64,000 bases of DNA from Gammaproteobacteria bacterium (GTDB taxonomy: Bacteria; Pseudomonadota; Gammaproteobacteria; Steroidobacterales; Steroidobacteraceae), in the NCBI GenBank assembly GCA_004297335.1, contig SCUD01000010.1:1-64000 (forward strand), in the 5' to 3' direction. The notes under the pieces were generated by a model. It searched no databases, was not told where the DNA came from, and saw only the letters and a list, made by a program, of their open reading frames with translations. The translations under genes were made by a program, and so were the position numbers. Shown piece after piece: positions 35,899 through 45,960 of the stretch (its first letter is position 1; each line of letters opens with the position of its first letter).

Positions 35899-37788
35899 GT
35901 GCTGCAGAAGATCCACGACCGGCTGACCGGCATTTTCGCGATCGGGATCCTGGTCGTGCTCGGCATCGTGTTCGTGTTCTGGGGTGTCGATGCCAGTGTC
36001 GGCACCTTCACGCGCGCCAGCGGTGTCGAGGTCAACGGCGAGGAGATCGGCGCCGACCGCGTCCGGCGCTCCTGGCAGGACGAGCTGTCCCGCTACCAGC
36101 AGATGTTCGGCGCCGCGGAGATTCCGGAGGATTTTCGCGAGCGGCTGCGCAAGGACGTGCTCGACCAGGAAATCCGCGCCGAGCTGGTCCGCCAGCGCAC
36201 CCGCGAGCGGCACTATGCGATCAGCGACGCCCAGCTGCTCGAATCCCTGCACCAGATCCCGGCCTTCCAGGTGGCCGGGAAGTTCTCGGCTGACGCCTAC
36301 CACGCTGCGCTGCAGTCCGCCGGCATCCCGGCCGACCGGTTCGAGGCGGAGCAGCGCGAACTGGGACTGGCCCGCCAGCTCGATCGCGGTATCCAGGTCT
36401 CCGCCTTCGTGCTGCCCGGTGAGTACGAGCGCCGGGTTGCGCTGCTGCACGAGGCGCGCGAGCTGGCCTGGGTGACGATCCCTGCGGCGGCTTTCCAGCA
36501 GTCCGTCAGCCTCAGTGATGCGGAACTGGAGAGCTGGTACGAAGCTCATCGCCAGCAGTACCTGACCAATGAAGCGGCGCGCGTCGAGTACCTCGAGCTG
36601 AATATCGCGGAGCTGGCCGCTGCTGGAGCGGTCGACGAGGCCCGGCTCCAGGAGTTCTACGACAACAATAACGAGCGCTACTCGACACCGGAGAAGCGGC
36701 GGGCGCGGCATGTGCTGATCGAGAACCAGCCGGACGCCGCGGCCGGAGAGGCCAGGGCGCGCGCCGTGCTGGAACGGGCCCGGGCTGGCGAGGATTTCGC
36801 CGCGCTCGCCCGCGAGTCCTCGGCGGATTCCGTCTCGGCCGCCGAGGGCGGGGATCTCGACTGGGCCGAGCGGAGTGCCTTTGTCGGACCCTTTGCCGAC
36901 GCGGTCTGGGCGATGCAGCCCGGCGAGATCCGCGGGCCGGTGTCGAGCGAGTTCGGCTGGCATGTGATCCGGCTCGACGGCATCCAGCCCGGCACCGTGC
37001 GGCCGTTCGCCGATGTCCGCGCGGAGATCGAGGCGGAGCTGCGGCGCGAGGAGGTCGAGCGGCGGTTCAACGATCTGCAGGAACAACTGGAGACTGAGGC
37101 TTTCGAGGCCGGCGGCGACCTCGCGCGGGTGGCGGGGCGGTTGCAGCTCGGGCTGCGGACCGTCGAGCGTTTCACCCGCAGTGATGGTGGCGCGCTGGGC
37201 CCGAGCGCGGGCCTGGTCGAGGCGGTCTTTGCGCCGGACATGCTGGCGGGCCAGGAGCTGCGCACGATCGAGCTCGCCCCGGGCCGCGTGGTGGCACTGC
37301 GCGTCGCTGCGCACGAGCCAGCGCGTGAGCGTCCGTTCGCCGAGGTCCGGGACCAGGTGCAGGTCGATGCAGGGCTCGACCGGGCCCGGAAGCTGGCGAC
37401 GGAGCGCGCCGCGGCTCTCCAGGCGGAGCTGGCCGCCGGGGGCGACTGGCAGGCACTGACGCTCCCATGGGCCGCTGCCTCGGCGCAGCCGCGCCTGCTG
37501 CGGCGTGATGAGGAGGGGGTGCCGGCGGAGGTTCTCACCGCCGCATTCCGGGCGGCAACTCCGGAAGGCCGCCCGCGCTACGGTACGGCGCAGCTCGAAG
37601 GCGGCGACAGTGTGGTCTGGCAGGTGAGTGCGGTCCGCGGTGGGACGCTCGCGGCGCTGTCGCCCGACGAGCGCAGTCGCGAGGCAGAGCAGGCGCGCCA
37701 GCGCAGCGGCGGCGCCGATTCAGCTTTGTATGTCGCGGCGTTGCAGGCCGGCGCCAAGGTCAAGGTCAACCCGCAGCTCTTCGACTGA
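35899..37788 (+). CDS. ppiD: Membrane-anchored periplasmic chaperone PpiD
   Basis: The protein has 629 aa. It begins with the typical MLQKIHDRLTG, then a transmembrane helix (about 13-30), a SurA-like N-terminal chaperone region, a parvulin domain (about 265-365, RARHVLIENQPD to FGWHVIRLDGIQPG) and a second degenerate C-terminal parvulin-like region. PpiD sits at the SecYEG exit and helps newly exported proteins fold. The GTG start gives the family N-terminus. Only 24 nt separate it from the att repeat, so its promoter lies inside the inserted segment or it is read from the tRNA promoter. Confidence 0.94.
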   Translation: MLQKIHDRLTGIFAIGILVVLGIVFVFWGVDASVGTFTRASGVEVNGEEIGADRVRRSWQDELSRYQQMFGAAEIPEDFRERLRKDVLDQEIRAELVRQRTRERHYAISDAQLLESLHQIPAFQVAGKFSADAYHAALQSAGIPADRFEAEQRELGLARQLDRGIQVSAFVLPGEYERRVALLHEARELAWVTIPAAAFQQSVSLSDAELESWYEAHRQQYLTNEAARVEYLELNIAELAAAGAVDEARLQEFYDNNNERYSTPEKRRARHVLIENQPDAAAGEARARAVLERARAGEDFAALARESSADSVSAAEGGDLDWAERSAFVGPFADAVWAMQPGEIRGPVSSEFGWHVIRLDGIQPGTVRPFADVRAEIEAELRREEVERRFNDLQEQLETEAFEAGGDLARVAGRLQLGLRTVERFTRSDGGALGPSAGLVEAVFAPDMLAGQELRTIELAPGRVVALRVAAHEPARERPFAEVRDQVQVDAGLDRARKLATERAAALQAELAAGGDWQALTLPWAAASAQPRLLRRDEEGVPAEVLTAAFRAATPEGRPRYGTAQLEGGDSVVWQVSAVRGGTLAALSPDERSREAEQARQRSGGADSALYVAALQAGAKVKVNPQLFD

Positions 37789-37824
37789 GGCGCGGCCGCG
37801 GCCCCCCGGCGTCGGCTCGGCCGC

Positions 37825-37879
37825 CGGGATCCCGCTCGCAAACTCCGCCCGAACTTACGAGTTTGCTCGCGGGATCCCG
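37825..37879. repeat. Inverted repeat 1 in the ppiD-fabI gap
   Basis: Arms of 21 nt (37825-37845 and 37859-37879) match at 19 positions around a 13-nt loop. It lies 36 nt after the ppiD stop between two converging genes. It may act as a bidirectional terminator, although there is no T-tract, or it may be a mobile REP-like repeat. Confidence 0.7.
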
Positions 37880-37930
37880 CCAGCCAAGCCGGCGCCGTGT
37901 GAGGTTGTCGGCATAGCCGCAGCAATGCGG

Positions 37931-38015
37931 GCGGGACGGGGCGGTGGGAACGTCGCGAGCGAGCGCGTCAGTTCCGGCGGCGCGAGCGAGTGATGTTCCC
38001 ACCGCCCCGTCCCGC
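37931..38015. repeat. Inverted repeat 2 in the ppiD-fabI gap
   Basis: Arms of 21 nt (37931-37951 and 37995-38015) are perfectly complementary around a 43-nt loop. The loop holds two direct copies of GCGAGCGAG. It ends 30 nt before the fabI stop. With inverted repeat 1 it fills almost the whole 257-bp gap, which has no gene. Confidence 0.75.
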
Positions 38016-38045
38016 CGGCCGCCTCGGGCCGCAGCGCCGCAAGGC

Positions 38046-38831
38046 TTATTCGGGGAAGGCCATCCCGACGTGGCTGTAGCCAGAGTCCACGTACACGACC
38101 TCGCCGGTGATGCCCGCCGCCAGGTCCGAGCACAGGAACGCCGCCGCGTTGCCGACATCGTCAGTCGTCACGTTGCGCCGCAGCGGCGCTGCCTGCTCGA
38201 CGTGGTGCAGCATCTTGCGCATGCCGGCGATGCCCGCGGAGGCGAGGGTCTTGATCGGCCCCGCCGAGATCGCATTCACCCGGATGCCGCGCGGGCCGAG
38301 GTCCGCCGCCAGGAATCGCACATTGGCCTCGAGGCTCGCCTTGGCGAGGCCCATCACGTTGTACGAGGGGATCGAGCGCACCGCGCCGAGGTACGAGAGC
38401 GTCAGCAACGCGCCGGCACGACCCTGCATCAGCGGCAGACCGGCGCGGGCGAGGGCAGTGAGGCTGTAGCTCGAGATATCGTGCGCCACCGCGAAGGCCT
38501 CGCGGGTCGTCGCTTCGACGAAGCCGCCGGCGAGCGCCTCCCGCGGCGCATAGGCGACCGAATGCACGATCACGTCGAGCGCGCCCCACTCGGCTCCGAT
38601 GCGAGAGAAGCCCGCGTCGATCTCGGCGTCATTGCCTACGTCCATCGGCAGTACCAGCGGTGAATCGAGCCGCTGGGCCAGCTCGATGACCCGCTCGCCG
38701 AGGCGCTCGTTCTGGTAACTGAAGGCCAGCTCCGCGCCCTCGCGGCGCATGGCCTGCGCGATGCCCCAGGCAATCGAGCGCTCGGTGGCGAGTCCCACGA
38801 TCAGTACCTTCCGGCCGGCCAGAAATCCCAT
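38046..38831 (-). CDS. fabI: Enoyl-[acyl-carrier-protein] reductase (NADH) FabI
   Basis: The protein has 261 aa and belongs to the short-chain dehydrogenase family. It reduces enoyl-ACP in the last step of each fatty-acid elongation round. The FabI form of the nucleotide site is clear ([19 protein letters not shown]), as is the Tyr-x6-Lys catalytic pair in [18 protein letters not shown]. The chosen ATG gives MGFLAGRK. It is convergent with ppiD and lies downstream of mltD on the same strand. Confidence 0.95.
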   Translation of the reverse strand: MGFLAGRKVLIVGLATERSIAWGIAQAMRREGAELAFSYQNERLGERVIELAQRLDSPLVLPMDVGNDAEIDAGFSRIGAEWGALDVIVHSVAYAPREALAGGFVEATTREAFAVAHDISSYSLTALARAGLPLMQGRAGALLTLSYLGAVRSIPSYNVMGLAKASLEANVRFLAADLGPRGIRVNAISAGPIKTLASAGIAGMRKMLHHVEQAAPLRRNVTTDDVGNAAAFLCSDLAAGITGEVVYVDSGYSHVGMAFPE

Positions 38832-38853
38832 GTGTGCTCCCGTTCTTGTGGTA

Positions 38854-40437
38854 TCAGCCGCCGAGGTTGCGGCGGCCATCCAGGTGGATGGTCAGGCGCT
38901 GGCCGGCCTGCAGCATGGTCCGGCCGCCCATGTTGTTCCAGGCCTGCAGCTGCCGGACGGTGACCGCGTAGCGGCGGGCGATCAGCGACAGGGTGTCGCC
39001 ACGCCGCACCGTATAACGCAGGCTCTCGCCGGCTGGTGCGGCGGCCTGTGCGGCTGCAGCGGTGCCGGAGACAACGAGTCGCTGCCCCAGCTGCAAGGTG
39101 GCCGTCGGCGCGAGTCGGTTCAGCCGGGCCAGCTGCGCGACGGTCATGCCATGGCGCCGCGAGATACTCCACAGCGACTCACCGGCCAGGACGCGGTGCG
39201 TGCGCCGCTCGAATTCGACACCGAGGCCGGCGCGCAGCTGCGAGACGTCGCCGGCCGGAACCATCAAGGTCGTCCCGGCTGCCGGTTCCGCGCCGCCGGT
39301 GCCGTTGATCTGATGCAGGAAGGACTCCGGCACCTTGAAATGGCCGGCGACCGAGGCGACGGACTCCCCGGGCGAGATGGTATGCGCGCCGAGGCGCGCG
39401 CGTGCAACATCATCGAGCCCGGCGAGCTGCGTCGTGAAATGATCGGCGACGACCTCCGGAACCAGCAGCCGGTGCGGCCCCTGTGGATCCGTCAGCCAGC
39501 GGTTCCAGGCAGGGTTCAGCGCATGCAGTTCCTCGGCAGTGACGCCGGCGAGTTCGGCCATCAGGCGCAGGTCGACCGGGCCCGCGGTCGGCACGATGCG
39601 GAAATACGGCGCATCGGGGATCGCCGCCAGCGCCAGGCCGTGGGCGGCCGGATCCCGCACGATGCTCGCAAGCGCCAGCAGCTTCGGGACATACGCGCGG
39701 GTTTCCGCCGGCATCGACAGCGAGAAGAAGTCCGTGGACCGGCCGAGCGCATAGTTGCGCGCCATCGATCGCTGCACGTTGCCCGAGCCCCAGTTGTAGG
39801 ACGCGATGGCGAGCAGCCAGTCGCCGCTGAAGCGCCGGTTCAGCAGCTGCAGGTAATCGAGGGCGGCGCGGGTCGACTCCGGCACGTCGCGGCGCTGATC
39901 CTGCCAGTAGTTGCGCTGCAGGCCGAAGCGCTCGCCGGTGGGGGCGATGAACTGCCAGAGTCCGGAGGCATGGCTGCGCGAGTAGGCGAACGGATTGAAG
40001 GCACTCTCGACGACCGGCAGCAGTGCGATCTCGCCCGGCAGGCCGCGGGCCTCCACTTCGTTGGCGATGTAGTGCAGGTAGCGCAGGCTGCGGCCCAGGG
40101 TCCGTTCCAGGTAATCGGGGTTGCGCACGAGCCAGGCGATCTCGGCGCGCACCCACGGATGTTCGACCTCGGGCAGCGAAAGGCGGCTGCGGATCCGCGC
40201 GAGCACGTCGCCATGGACCGGCTCGGGGGGCAGCTCGTCGTGCATCCGCGCCGTCAGCTCGGGGACCTCCAGGGCTGGCGTCTCGCCGGCCGCGCGACCG
40301 GCCTGTGGGTCATTGACGATGGTCTCATCGGGAAGAGTCGTCGCCCCGGTTCCCGCGACGCCCGCGCAGCCGGCGACAGCCAGGATCGCGGCGGTGGTGA
40401 CGATGGAGCGCAGCAGCAGGGTCCTGATGCCCATCAT
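38854..40437 (-). CDS. mltD: Membrane-bound lytic murein transglycosylase D
   Basis: The protein has 527 aa. It is a lipoprotein (lipobox LAVAGC near 20-25). The SLT domain (about 125-270) has the catalytic Glu in [20 protein letters not shown] and [12 protein letters not shown]. The C-terminus has LysM repeats: two clear ones ([18 protein letters not shown] and [18 protein letters not shown]) and a weaker one before them ([16 protein letters not shown]). It cleaves peptidoglycan glycan strands and is anchored in the outer membrane. Its ATG overlaps the gloB stop, the conserved gloB-mltD pair. Confidence 0.94.
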   Translation of the reverse strand: MMGIRTLLLRSIVTTAAILAVAGCAGVAGTGATTLPDETIVNDPQAGRAAGETPALEVPELTARMHDELPPEPVHGDVLARIRSRLSLPEVEHPWVRAEIAWLVRNPDYLERTLGRSLRYLHYIANEVEARGLPGEIALLPVVESAFNPFAYSRSHASGLWQFIAPTGERFGLQRNYWQDQRRDVPESTRAALDYLQLLNRRFSGDWLLAIASYNWGSGNVQRSMARNYALGRSTDFFSLSMPAETRAYVPKLLALASIVRDPAAHGLALAAIPDAPYFRIVPTAGPVDLRLMAELAGVTAEELHALNPAWNRWLTDPQGPHRLLVPEVVADHFTTQLAGLDDVARARLGAHTISPGESVASVAGHFKVPESFLHQINGTGGAEPAAGTTLMVPAGDVSQLRAGLGVEFERRTHRVLAGESLWSISRRHGMTVAQLARLNRLAPTATLQLGQRLVVSGTAAAAQAAAPAGESLRYTVRRGDTLSLIARRYAVTVRQLQAWNNMGGRTMLQAGQRLTIHLDGRRNLGG

Positions 40438-41216
40438 TGGAACCCGTCCTTCCAGCCTCGGACCGCAGCAAACACGGCGGCGGGCGTCGGCAGGGACCGA
40501 CCGGCGTGTCGCTCGGCGGCTTCGCGCACATCGTCCACCCGACAGCGCAGGAAAGGGTTGATGCGCTTCTCGGTTCCGATCGTCGAGGGCAAAGTGGGCT
40601 CGCCGGCCTGGCGCAGTGCAGCGGCGTGGCGGGCATAGGCCGCGAGATCCTCATTGCCGGGCTCGACGGCCTGGGCAAAGCGCAGGTTGGCCAGCGTGTA
40701 TTCGTGTGCCGGGAACACGCGCGTGGCCTCCGGCAGCGCGGCCAGCGCATCGAGCGAGGCCAGCATCTGCTCCGGGGTGCCCTCGAACAGGCGGCCGCAG
40801 CCCCCGCTGAACAGGGTGTCGCCCGGGAACACCACGCCATGCCCGTGGTAGGCGATATGGCCGGCGGTGTGGCCGGGCACGTCGAGCACGGCGAAGTCGA
40901 GCCCCAGCGCCGGCAGCGAGAGGCGGTCGCCGCCTCCATGCGCCTCGACGGGGACTGGCATGCGCTCGTGCCTCGGACCATGCACCGGCGCCGCGGTGGC
41001 CGCGACGAGGTCGGGGACTCCGCCCACATGGTCGGGATGGTAATGCGTGATGAGGATCGCCCCGAGCTGCAGGCCGCCGGAATCGAGCGCCTGCAGCACC
41101 GGTGCCGCATCGCCAGGATCGACGACGGTTGCGACGCCAGGGTCTCCGGGGCTCCGGATCAGCCAGATGTAGTTGTCCTGGAAGGCCCGGATTGGCCTGA
41201 CGTCGAGCTGGGTCAA
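40434..41216 (-). CDS. gloB: Hydroxyacylglutathione hydrolase (glyoxalase II)
   Basis: The protein has 260 aa with the metallo-beta-lactamase fold. The metal motif is [12 protein letters not shown], with further His/Asp ligands in [12 protein letters not shown] and [14 protein letters not shown]. It hydrolyses S-lactoylglutathione to lactate and glutathione, the second step of methylglyoxal detoxification. It is coupled to mltD downstream and divergent from the methyltransferase gene. Confidence 0.94.
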   Translation of the reverse strand: MTQLDVRPIRAFQDNYIWLIRSPGDPGVATVVDPGDAAPVLQALDSGGLQLGAILITHYHPDHVGGVPDLVAATAAPVHGPRHERMPVPVEAHGGGDRLSLPALGLDFAVLDVPGHTAGHIAYHGHGVVFPGDTLFSGGCGRLFEGTPEQMLASLDALAALPEATRVFPAHEYTLANLRFAQAVEPGNEDLAAYARHAAALRQAGEPTLPSTIGTEKRINPFLRCRVDDVREAAERHAGRSLPTPAAVFAAVRGWKDGFQ

Positions 41217-41275
41217 GGGCGGGCCCCGCAGCCGTTGCCGATACCGCGCGTATTAGACCGCCCGCCGCCAGCAAA

Positions 41276-41298
41276 GAAAAGGGGACAGTCCCCTTTTC
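41276..41298. repeat. Perfect 23-nt palindrome in the gloB-methyltransferase gap
   Basis: Perfect 11-nt arms (GAAAAGGGGAC and its complement) surround a single A. It lies between divergent genes, 10 nt before the methyltransferase start at 41309. Similar GGGGAC-GTCCCC palindromes occur as dispersed repeats in many proteobacteria, so a REP-type element is likely; an operator is the alternative. Confidence 0.65.
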
Positions 41299-41308
41299 CG
41301 CCTCGGTT

Positions 41309-42025
41309 ATGCTGCCGGCTGTGAACGGCTGGCTCGACACGACACTGGGGCAGACGCTGCTGGCGCAGGAGCGCGCGATCGTCGCGGCGGCGCTCGAATG
41401 CGCCTTCGGACTGTACTGCGTGCAGGTCGGGGACTGGGGCGGTCCCGGGATCTTCCTGGACTCCGCGCGGACCCGCCGCCGCGCTCTGGTCACCGGCGCG
41501 CCCGCACCCGGCGCCACGCTCATCAGCGAGCTGCCGGCGCTCGCGCTGCTGGCCGACAGCGTGGACGTACTGCTGCTGCCGCACACGCTCGAGTTCGTCG
41601 ACGATCCGCACGAGCTGCTGCGCGAGGCGGGTCGCGTGCTGACTGGTGAGGGCGAGCTGATCGTGCTCGGCTTCGAGCCGCTCGGCAGCTGGTCGCTGCG
41701 CCATGCACTGACGCGTGGCGGCCATCCGCCGGGGCTGCGGCGCACGCTTTCCGGGCGCCGGCTCACCGACTGGCTGCGCCTGGTCGGTTTCGAGGTGGGC
41801 CCGGCCGGGCGCTACCTGTACGCACCGCCATTCGCCGGCCTGCAGTCCGGGCGCACCGGCGCACTGATCGAGCGGCTCGGACGTGCCGTGTGGCCACGGT
41901 TCTCGGGCGCCTATGTCCTGCGCGCCCGCAAGCGTGTCTACACAATGACGCCGGTTCGCCAGCGCCAGCGGCTACGCGCCGCCGTGATCGGCGGGCTGGT
42001 CGAGCCGGCGCGCCGCGCCTCATGA
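41309..42025 (+). CDS. SAM-dependent methyltransferase-like protein (YafS-type)
   Basis: The protein has 238 aa. The region around [28 protein letters not shown] has the class I methyltransferase post-III pattern, but the glycine-rich SAM motif at the N-terminus is not clear ([12 protein letters not shown] is the closest). It sits between gloB and rnhA, the place of yafS in E. coli (gloB-yafS-rnhA-dnaQ). The substrate is unknown. The stop overlaps the rnhA ATG. Confidence 0.75.
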   Translation: MLPAVNGWLDTTLGQTLLAQERAIVAAALECAFGLYCVQVGDWGGPGIFLDSARTRRRALVTGAPAPGATLISELPALALLADSVDVLLLPHTLEFVDDPHELLREAGRVLTGEGELIVLGFEPLGSWSLRHALTRGGHPPGLRRTLSGRRLTDWLRLVGFEVGPAGRYLYAPPFAGLQSGRTGALIERLGRAVWPRFSGAYVLRARKRVYTMTPVRQRQRLRAAVIGGLVEPARRAS

Positions 42026-42456
42026 CCGAAGTCGAGATCTACACCGACGGTGCCTGCCGCGGCAACCCCGGGCCCGGCGGCTGGGGCGTGCTGCTGCGCT
42101 CCAACGGGCGCGAGCGCGAGCTCTGCGGCGGCGAACCGATGACCACCAACAACCGCATGGAGCTGACCGCCGCGATTCGTGCGCTGGAGGCGCTGCGCCG
42201 GCGCTGCCGCGTGGCGCTCTACACCGACTCCACCTACGTCCGGCATGGCATTACCCAGTGGCTGGCCGACTGGCAGCGCCGCGGCTGGCGCACCGCCGAC
42301 CGCAAGCCGGTCAAGAACCAGGACCTGTGGCAGCGCCTCGCCGCGCTCGCTGCGGAGCATGAGATCGAGTGGCACTGGGTCCGCGGTCACTCCGGCCACC
42401 CGGAGAACGAGCGCGCCGATCAGCTCGCCAACCGGGGCATCGACTCGCTGACTTGA
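42022..42456 (+). CDS. rnhA: Ribonuclease HI
   Basis: The protein has 144 aa and degrades the RNA strand of RNA:DNA hybrids. The four acidic active-site residues are in the expected places: [31 protein letters not shown] and NERADQLAN. The basic handle region ([16 protein letters not shown]) is present. The ATG overlaps the methyltransferase TGA. It is followed by dnaQ on the same strand, whereas in E. coli the pair is divergent. Confidence 0.96.
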   Translation: MTEVEIYTDGACRGNPGPGGWGVLLRSNGRERELCGGEPMTTNNRMELTAAIRALEALRRRCRVALYTDSTYVRHGITQWLADWQRRGWRTADRKPVKNQDLWQRLAALAAEHEIEWHWVRGHSGHPENERADQLANRGIDSLT

Positions 42457-42535
42457 GTCCAGGCCGACAGGGCTGCGGCGCCGGGCTCTGCTATCCTTGC
42501 GCCGCATTACCACCGGCAGCGGAGCCCGTCGCAGC

Positions 42536-43258
42536 GTGCGCCAGATCGTTCTCGACACCGAAACTACCGGCCTCGAGGTCGGCGACGGCCACCGGATCAT
42601 CGAAATCGGCTGCGTCGAGCTGCATAATCGCCGCGCGACCGGCCGGACCTGGCATCGCTACCTGCAGCCGGATCGCCAGGTGGATGCTGGTGCGCTGGCC
42701 GTCCACGGCATCACCAGTGATTTCCTGGCCGCGCAGCCGCGCTTCGCCGACGTGGCCGCCGAACTCATCGAGTTCATCCGTGGCGCCGAACTCGTGATCC
42801 ACAACGCGCCCTTCGACGTCGGCTTCCTCGATGCCGAGCTGGCGCGCCTGCCCGCGGCCACGACGGTCACGGCACTGTGCGGCGTGGTCGACACACTCGC
42901 ACTGGCGCGGCGCATGCATCCCGGGCAGCGCAACAGCCTCGATGCGCTGTGCCGCCGCTACCGCGTCGATGCTTCGGGCCGCGACCTGCACGGTGCGCTG
43001 CTCGATGCCCGCCTGCTCGCGGAGGTCTACCTGACGATGACCGGCGGCCAGGCTGCGCTCGGACTCGAGGCGGAGCCAGCGGGCGGAACCGCAATCGGCA
43101 GGCGGCGCCGCCAGGCGCGCGGCAAGGTCGCGATCCCGGTCATCGCGCCGGACGCTGCCGAGCTTGCGGCCCATGAAGCCGTGCTCGCCGCGATCGAGCG
43201 CAAGGCCGGAGCCCCGGCACTGTTCCGACGGTTGCTGCCCGATACCGGCGGCAGCTGA
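42536..43258 (+). CDS. dnaQ: DNA polymerase III epsilon subunit (3'-5' exonuclease)
   Basis: The protein has 240 aa and provides proofreading in DNA polymerase III. DEDDh motifs: VLDTETTGLE (ExoI), HNAPFDVGFLDAEL (ExoII) and HGALLDARLLAEVY (ExoIII). The GTG start is preceded by GGAGCCC; the frame extends upstream without likeness to DnaQ. The C-terminal tail (about 185-240) should hold the segment that binds the alpha subunit. Confidence 0.94.
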   Translation: MRQIVLDTETTGLEVGDGHRIIEIGCVELHNRRATGRTWHRYLQPDRQVDAGALAVHGITSDFLAAQPRFADVAAELIEFIRGAELVIHNAPFDVGFLDAELARLPAATTVTALCGVVDTLALARRMHPGQRNSLDALCRRYRVDASGRDLHGALLDARLLAEVYLTMTGGQAALGLEAEPAGGTAIGRRRRQARGKVAIPVIAPDAAELAAHEAVLAAIERKAGAPALFRRLLPDTGGS

Positions 43259-43288
43259 GCTTTTTCGCCGCATTTCCAGGGAGTCCGT

Positions 43289-44587
43289 ATGCCCGCTTCG
43301 TCCAGCCCCCCGGTCCGACTCGGTCGTTGCCGCATCGGCGTCGTCGGCCTTGGCTACGTCGGGCTGCCGCTCGCCGTCGAGTTCGGCCGGCACTACGACA
43401 CCGTCGGCTTCGACGTGCGTGCCGGGCGCATCGCCGAGCTGGCGCGCGGCCGCGACCGTACGCTTGAGGTCACCACGCGCGAGCTGCGCGCGGCGAAGCG
43501 CCTGAGTTTCACGGCCGAGCTGCGCGGGCTGCGGCGCTGCCGGGTGTTCATCGTCACGGTGCCGACGCCGATCGACGACTACAAGCGCCCCGACCTCGGA
43601 CCGCTTGAGCGCGCGAGCGAATCGGTCGGCCGCGTGCTGCGCCGCGGTGCCGTCGTGATCTACGAATCCACGGTCTATCCCGGCTGCACCGAGGAAATCT
43701 GCGTGCCGATCCTGGAGCGTGTCTCCGGGCTGCGCTGCAACCAGGACTTCTTCGTCGGCTACAGTCCGGAACGCATCAATCCCGGCGACCGCGAGCACCG
43801 GCTGACGACGATCCGCAAGGTCACCGCCGGCTCGACGCCAGAGGCCGCGCGCTTCGTGGATGCGCTGTACGCCTCGATCGTCACCGCCGGCACGCACCCG
43901 GCCTCGAGCATCCGTGTGGCCGAGGCCGCCAAGGTCATCGAGAATACCCAGCGCGACGTCAACATCGCGTTGATCAACGAACTGGCGATGATCTTCAACC
44001 GGCTCGGCATCGACACCGGCGAAGTGCTGGCCGCGGCCGGCAGCAAGTGGAACTTCCTGCCGTTCCGGCCCGGGCTGGTCGGCGGGCACTGCATCGGCGT
44101 CGATCCCTACTACCTGACCCACAAGGCCCAGCAGATCGGTTATCACCCCGAGATGATCCTGGCCGGCCGGCGCATCAACGACAACATGGCGCTCTACGTC
44201 GCCGGCGAGATCGTCCGGCTGATGACCGGTAAGCGCATCCACGTGAACGGCGCGCGCGTGCTGGTGATGGGCCTCACCTTCAAGGAGGACTGCCCGGACC
44301 TGCGCAATTCCAAGGTCGCTGACGTGATCCACGAACTCGAGGGCTACGGCGCCCGGGTGGATGTCTGGGACCCGTGGGTCAATCCGCGCGAGGCCCGGGC
44401 CGAGTACGGCGTGCGCATCATCGGCAAGCCGGCGCGCGGTCATTACGATGCCATCGTCGTCGCCGTCGCGCACCGGCAGTTCCGCGCGCTCGACATCGCC
44501 GCCGTGCGCCGGCTGGCGCGCCGCAACCACGTGCTCTACGACATCAAGCACGTCTATCCGCAGGAGGCCACCGATGGCCGGCTCTGA
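43289..44587 (+). CDS. tviB: UDP-N-acetylhexosamine 6-dehydrogenase (TviB/WbpO type)
   Basis: The protein has 432 aa and belongs to the UDP-glucose/GDP-mannose dehydrogenase family. The NAD site is [18 protein letters not shown] and the catalytic cysteine is in [18 protein letters not shown]. The TviB/WbpO subgroup oxidises UDP-GlcNAc or UDP-GalNAc to the uronic acid; UDP-glucose as substrate cannot be excluded. It opens the polysaccharide region, and its end overlaps the next epimerase by 14 nt, so the two act in one pathway. Confidence 0.85.
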   Translation: MPASSSPPVRLGRCRIGVVGLGYVGLPLAVEFGRHYDTVGFDVRAGRIAELARGRDRTLEVTTRELRAAKRLSFTAELRGLRRCRVFIVTVPTPIDDYKRPDLGPLERASESVGRVLRRGAVVIYESTVYPGCTEEICVPILERVSGLRCNQDFFVGYSPERINPGDREHRLTTIRKVTAGSTPEAARFVDALYASIVTAGTHPASSIRVAEAAKVIENTQRDVNIALINELAMIFNRLGIDTGEVLAAAGSKWNFLPFRPGLVGGHCIGVDPYYLTHKAQQIGYHPEMILAGRRINDNMALYVAGEIVRLMTGKRIHVNGARVLVMGLTFKEDCPDLRNSKVADVIHELEGYGARVDVWDPWVNPREARAEYGVRIIGKPARGHYDAIVVAVAHRQFRALDIAAVRRLARRNHVLYDIKHVYPQEATDGRL

Positions 44588-45641
44588 GCGCGGCATGCGC
44601 CCGATCCTCGTCACCGGCGCGGCCGGCTTCATCGGCTACCACACCGCGCGCGCGCTGCTCGAGCGCGGTGATGCGGTGATCGGCCTGGATAACCTCAACG
44701 ACTACTACGACCCGCGGCTCAAGCAGGCCCGCCTGGAACGGCTGCTCGGGTTCCCGGGTTTCCGCTTCGAGCGGCTGGATCTCGTCGACCGCGCCGGCAT
44801 GGAGGCGCTGTTCGCGCGCGAGCGCCCGCGGCGCGTCGTGCACCTCGCGGCGCAGGCAGGCGTGCGTTACTCGATCCAGAATCCGCATGCCTACGTGGAC
44901 AGCAACGTCACCGGCACGCTGCACGTGCTGGAGGGCTGCCGCCACCACGGGGTCGAGCACCTCGTCTTCGCCTCGACCAGCTCCGTCTACGGGGCGAACA
45001 CGCGGATGCCGTTCTCGGTGCACCAGAACGTGGACCACCCGCTGTCCTTCTACGCGGCGACCAAGAAGGCCAACGAGCTGATGGCGCACACCTACGCGTC
45101 GCTCTACGGGCTGCCGGTGACGGGATTGCGCTTCTTCACCGTCTACGGCCCCTGGGGCCGGCCGGACATGGCGCTGTTCCTGTTCACCCGCAACATCCTC
45201 GCCGGACAGCCGATCGACGTGTTCAACTATGGCCATCACCGCCGCGATTTCACCTATGTGGGCGACATCGTCGGCGGCGTCATCGCTGCACTCGATCACG
45301 TCGCGGCGCCGAATCCGGACTGGAGCGGCGATGCGCCGGACCCGGCAACCAGCCGCGCGCCCTACCGGCTCTACAACATCGGCAACAACCGTCCGGTCGA
45401 GCTGATGCACTACATCGCCGTGCTCGAGGATTGCCTCGGCCGCAAGGCGGAGAAGAACCTGCTGCCGCTGCAGACCGGGGACGTGCCGGACACCTGGGCC
45501 GATGCCGAGGACCTCGTCCGCGATGTCGGCTACCGGCCGGCGACGCCGGTCGAGGAGGGCGTGCGCCGCTTCGTCGACTGGTACCTCGAGTACTACCGGG
45601 ACGAGGCGCCGCCGGAGCCGCGGGTGACGAACCTGGGGTAG
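44574..45641 (+). CDS. NAD-dependent epimerase, UDP-glucuronate 4-epimerase type
   Basis: The protein has 355 aa with the extended SDR fold: [26 protein letters not shown] and [13 protein letters not shown] (Tyr-x3-Lys). The blocks [33 protein letters not shown] and [15 protein letters not shown] are typical of CapI-like UDP-glucuronate 4-epimerases, which make UDP-galacturonate. Together with the dehydrogenase it supplies a galacto-configured uronic acid. If the dehydrogenase acts on UDP-HexNAc, the natural substrate here may be N-acetylated. Confidence 0.87.
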   Translation: MAGSERGMRPILVTGAAGFIGYHTARALLERGDAVIGLDNLNDYYDPRLKQARLERLLGFPGFRFERLDLVDRAGMEALFARERPRRVVHLAAQAGVRYSIQNPHAYVDSNVTGTLHVLEGCRHHGVEHLVFASTSSVYGANTRMPFSVHQNVDHPLSFYAATKKANELMAHTYASLYGLPVTGLRFFTVYGPWGRPDMALFLFTRNILAGQPIDVFNYGHHRRDFTYVGDIVGGVIAALDHVAAPNPDWSGDAPDPATSRAPYRLYNIGNNRPVELMHYIAVLEDCLGRKAEKNLLPLQTGDVPDTWADAEDLVRDVGYRPATPVEEGVRRFVDWYLEYYRDEAPPEPRVTNLG

Positions 45642-45642
45642 G

Positions 45643-45960
45643 CTAGATCCCGGTGATCAGCAGGTCGAGCGCGGCGACGATCTCGCCACGGCATTCGGCG
45701 AGGTTGGTGACCACGTTACCGAGCCGCCCGGTTGCTACACCGGCGAGTTGTGGGGTCAGCATCGCGTACGGTTGACCCTCCACTTGCAATACCGGCGTCA
45801 GGGTCCGGATCAGGCGGCCCTGCATGGTGGACGCTGGACAGAGTGGGACGACCACTCGAGTTCCGAGGTCGGCGGTCAGATCACTCTGCACATCGAGAAG
45901 CAGCGGATAGGCTCCCCGCGATGCGGGGTTGGTGTTGCGATACACCGAAAACTGAGCCAT
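45643..45960 (-). CDS. ccdB: CcdB-family toxin
   Basis: The protein has 105 aa. The core matches CcdB: a short N-terminal strand (MAQFSVYRN), LLLDVQSDLTADLGTRVVVPL, and PYAMLTPQLAGV. Plasmid CcdB traps DNA gyrase, and its C-terminal Trp-Gly-Ile is needed for this. Here the end is Thr-Gly-Ile, so the tryptophan is missing. Poisoning may be weaker or directed elsewhere. The start overlaps the ccdA stop by one base. Convergent with the epimerase gene, 1 nt apart. Confidence 0.88.
   Translation of the reverse strand: MAQFSVYRNTNPASRGAYPLLLDVQSDLTADLGTRVVVPLCPASTMQGRLIRTLTPVLQVEGQPYAMLTPQLAGVATGRLGNVVTNLAECRGEIVAALDLLITGI

Noticed and set aside
37766-38158. Short minus-strand frames across the ppiD-fabI gap
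   Set aside because: They arise from the inverted repeats and overlap the end of fabI; composition and boundaries do not look like a gene.
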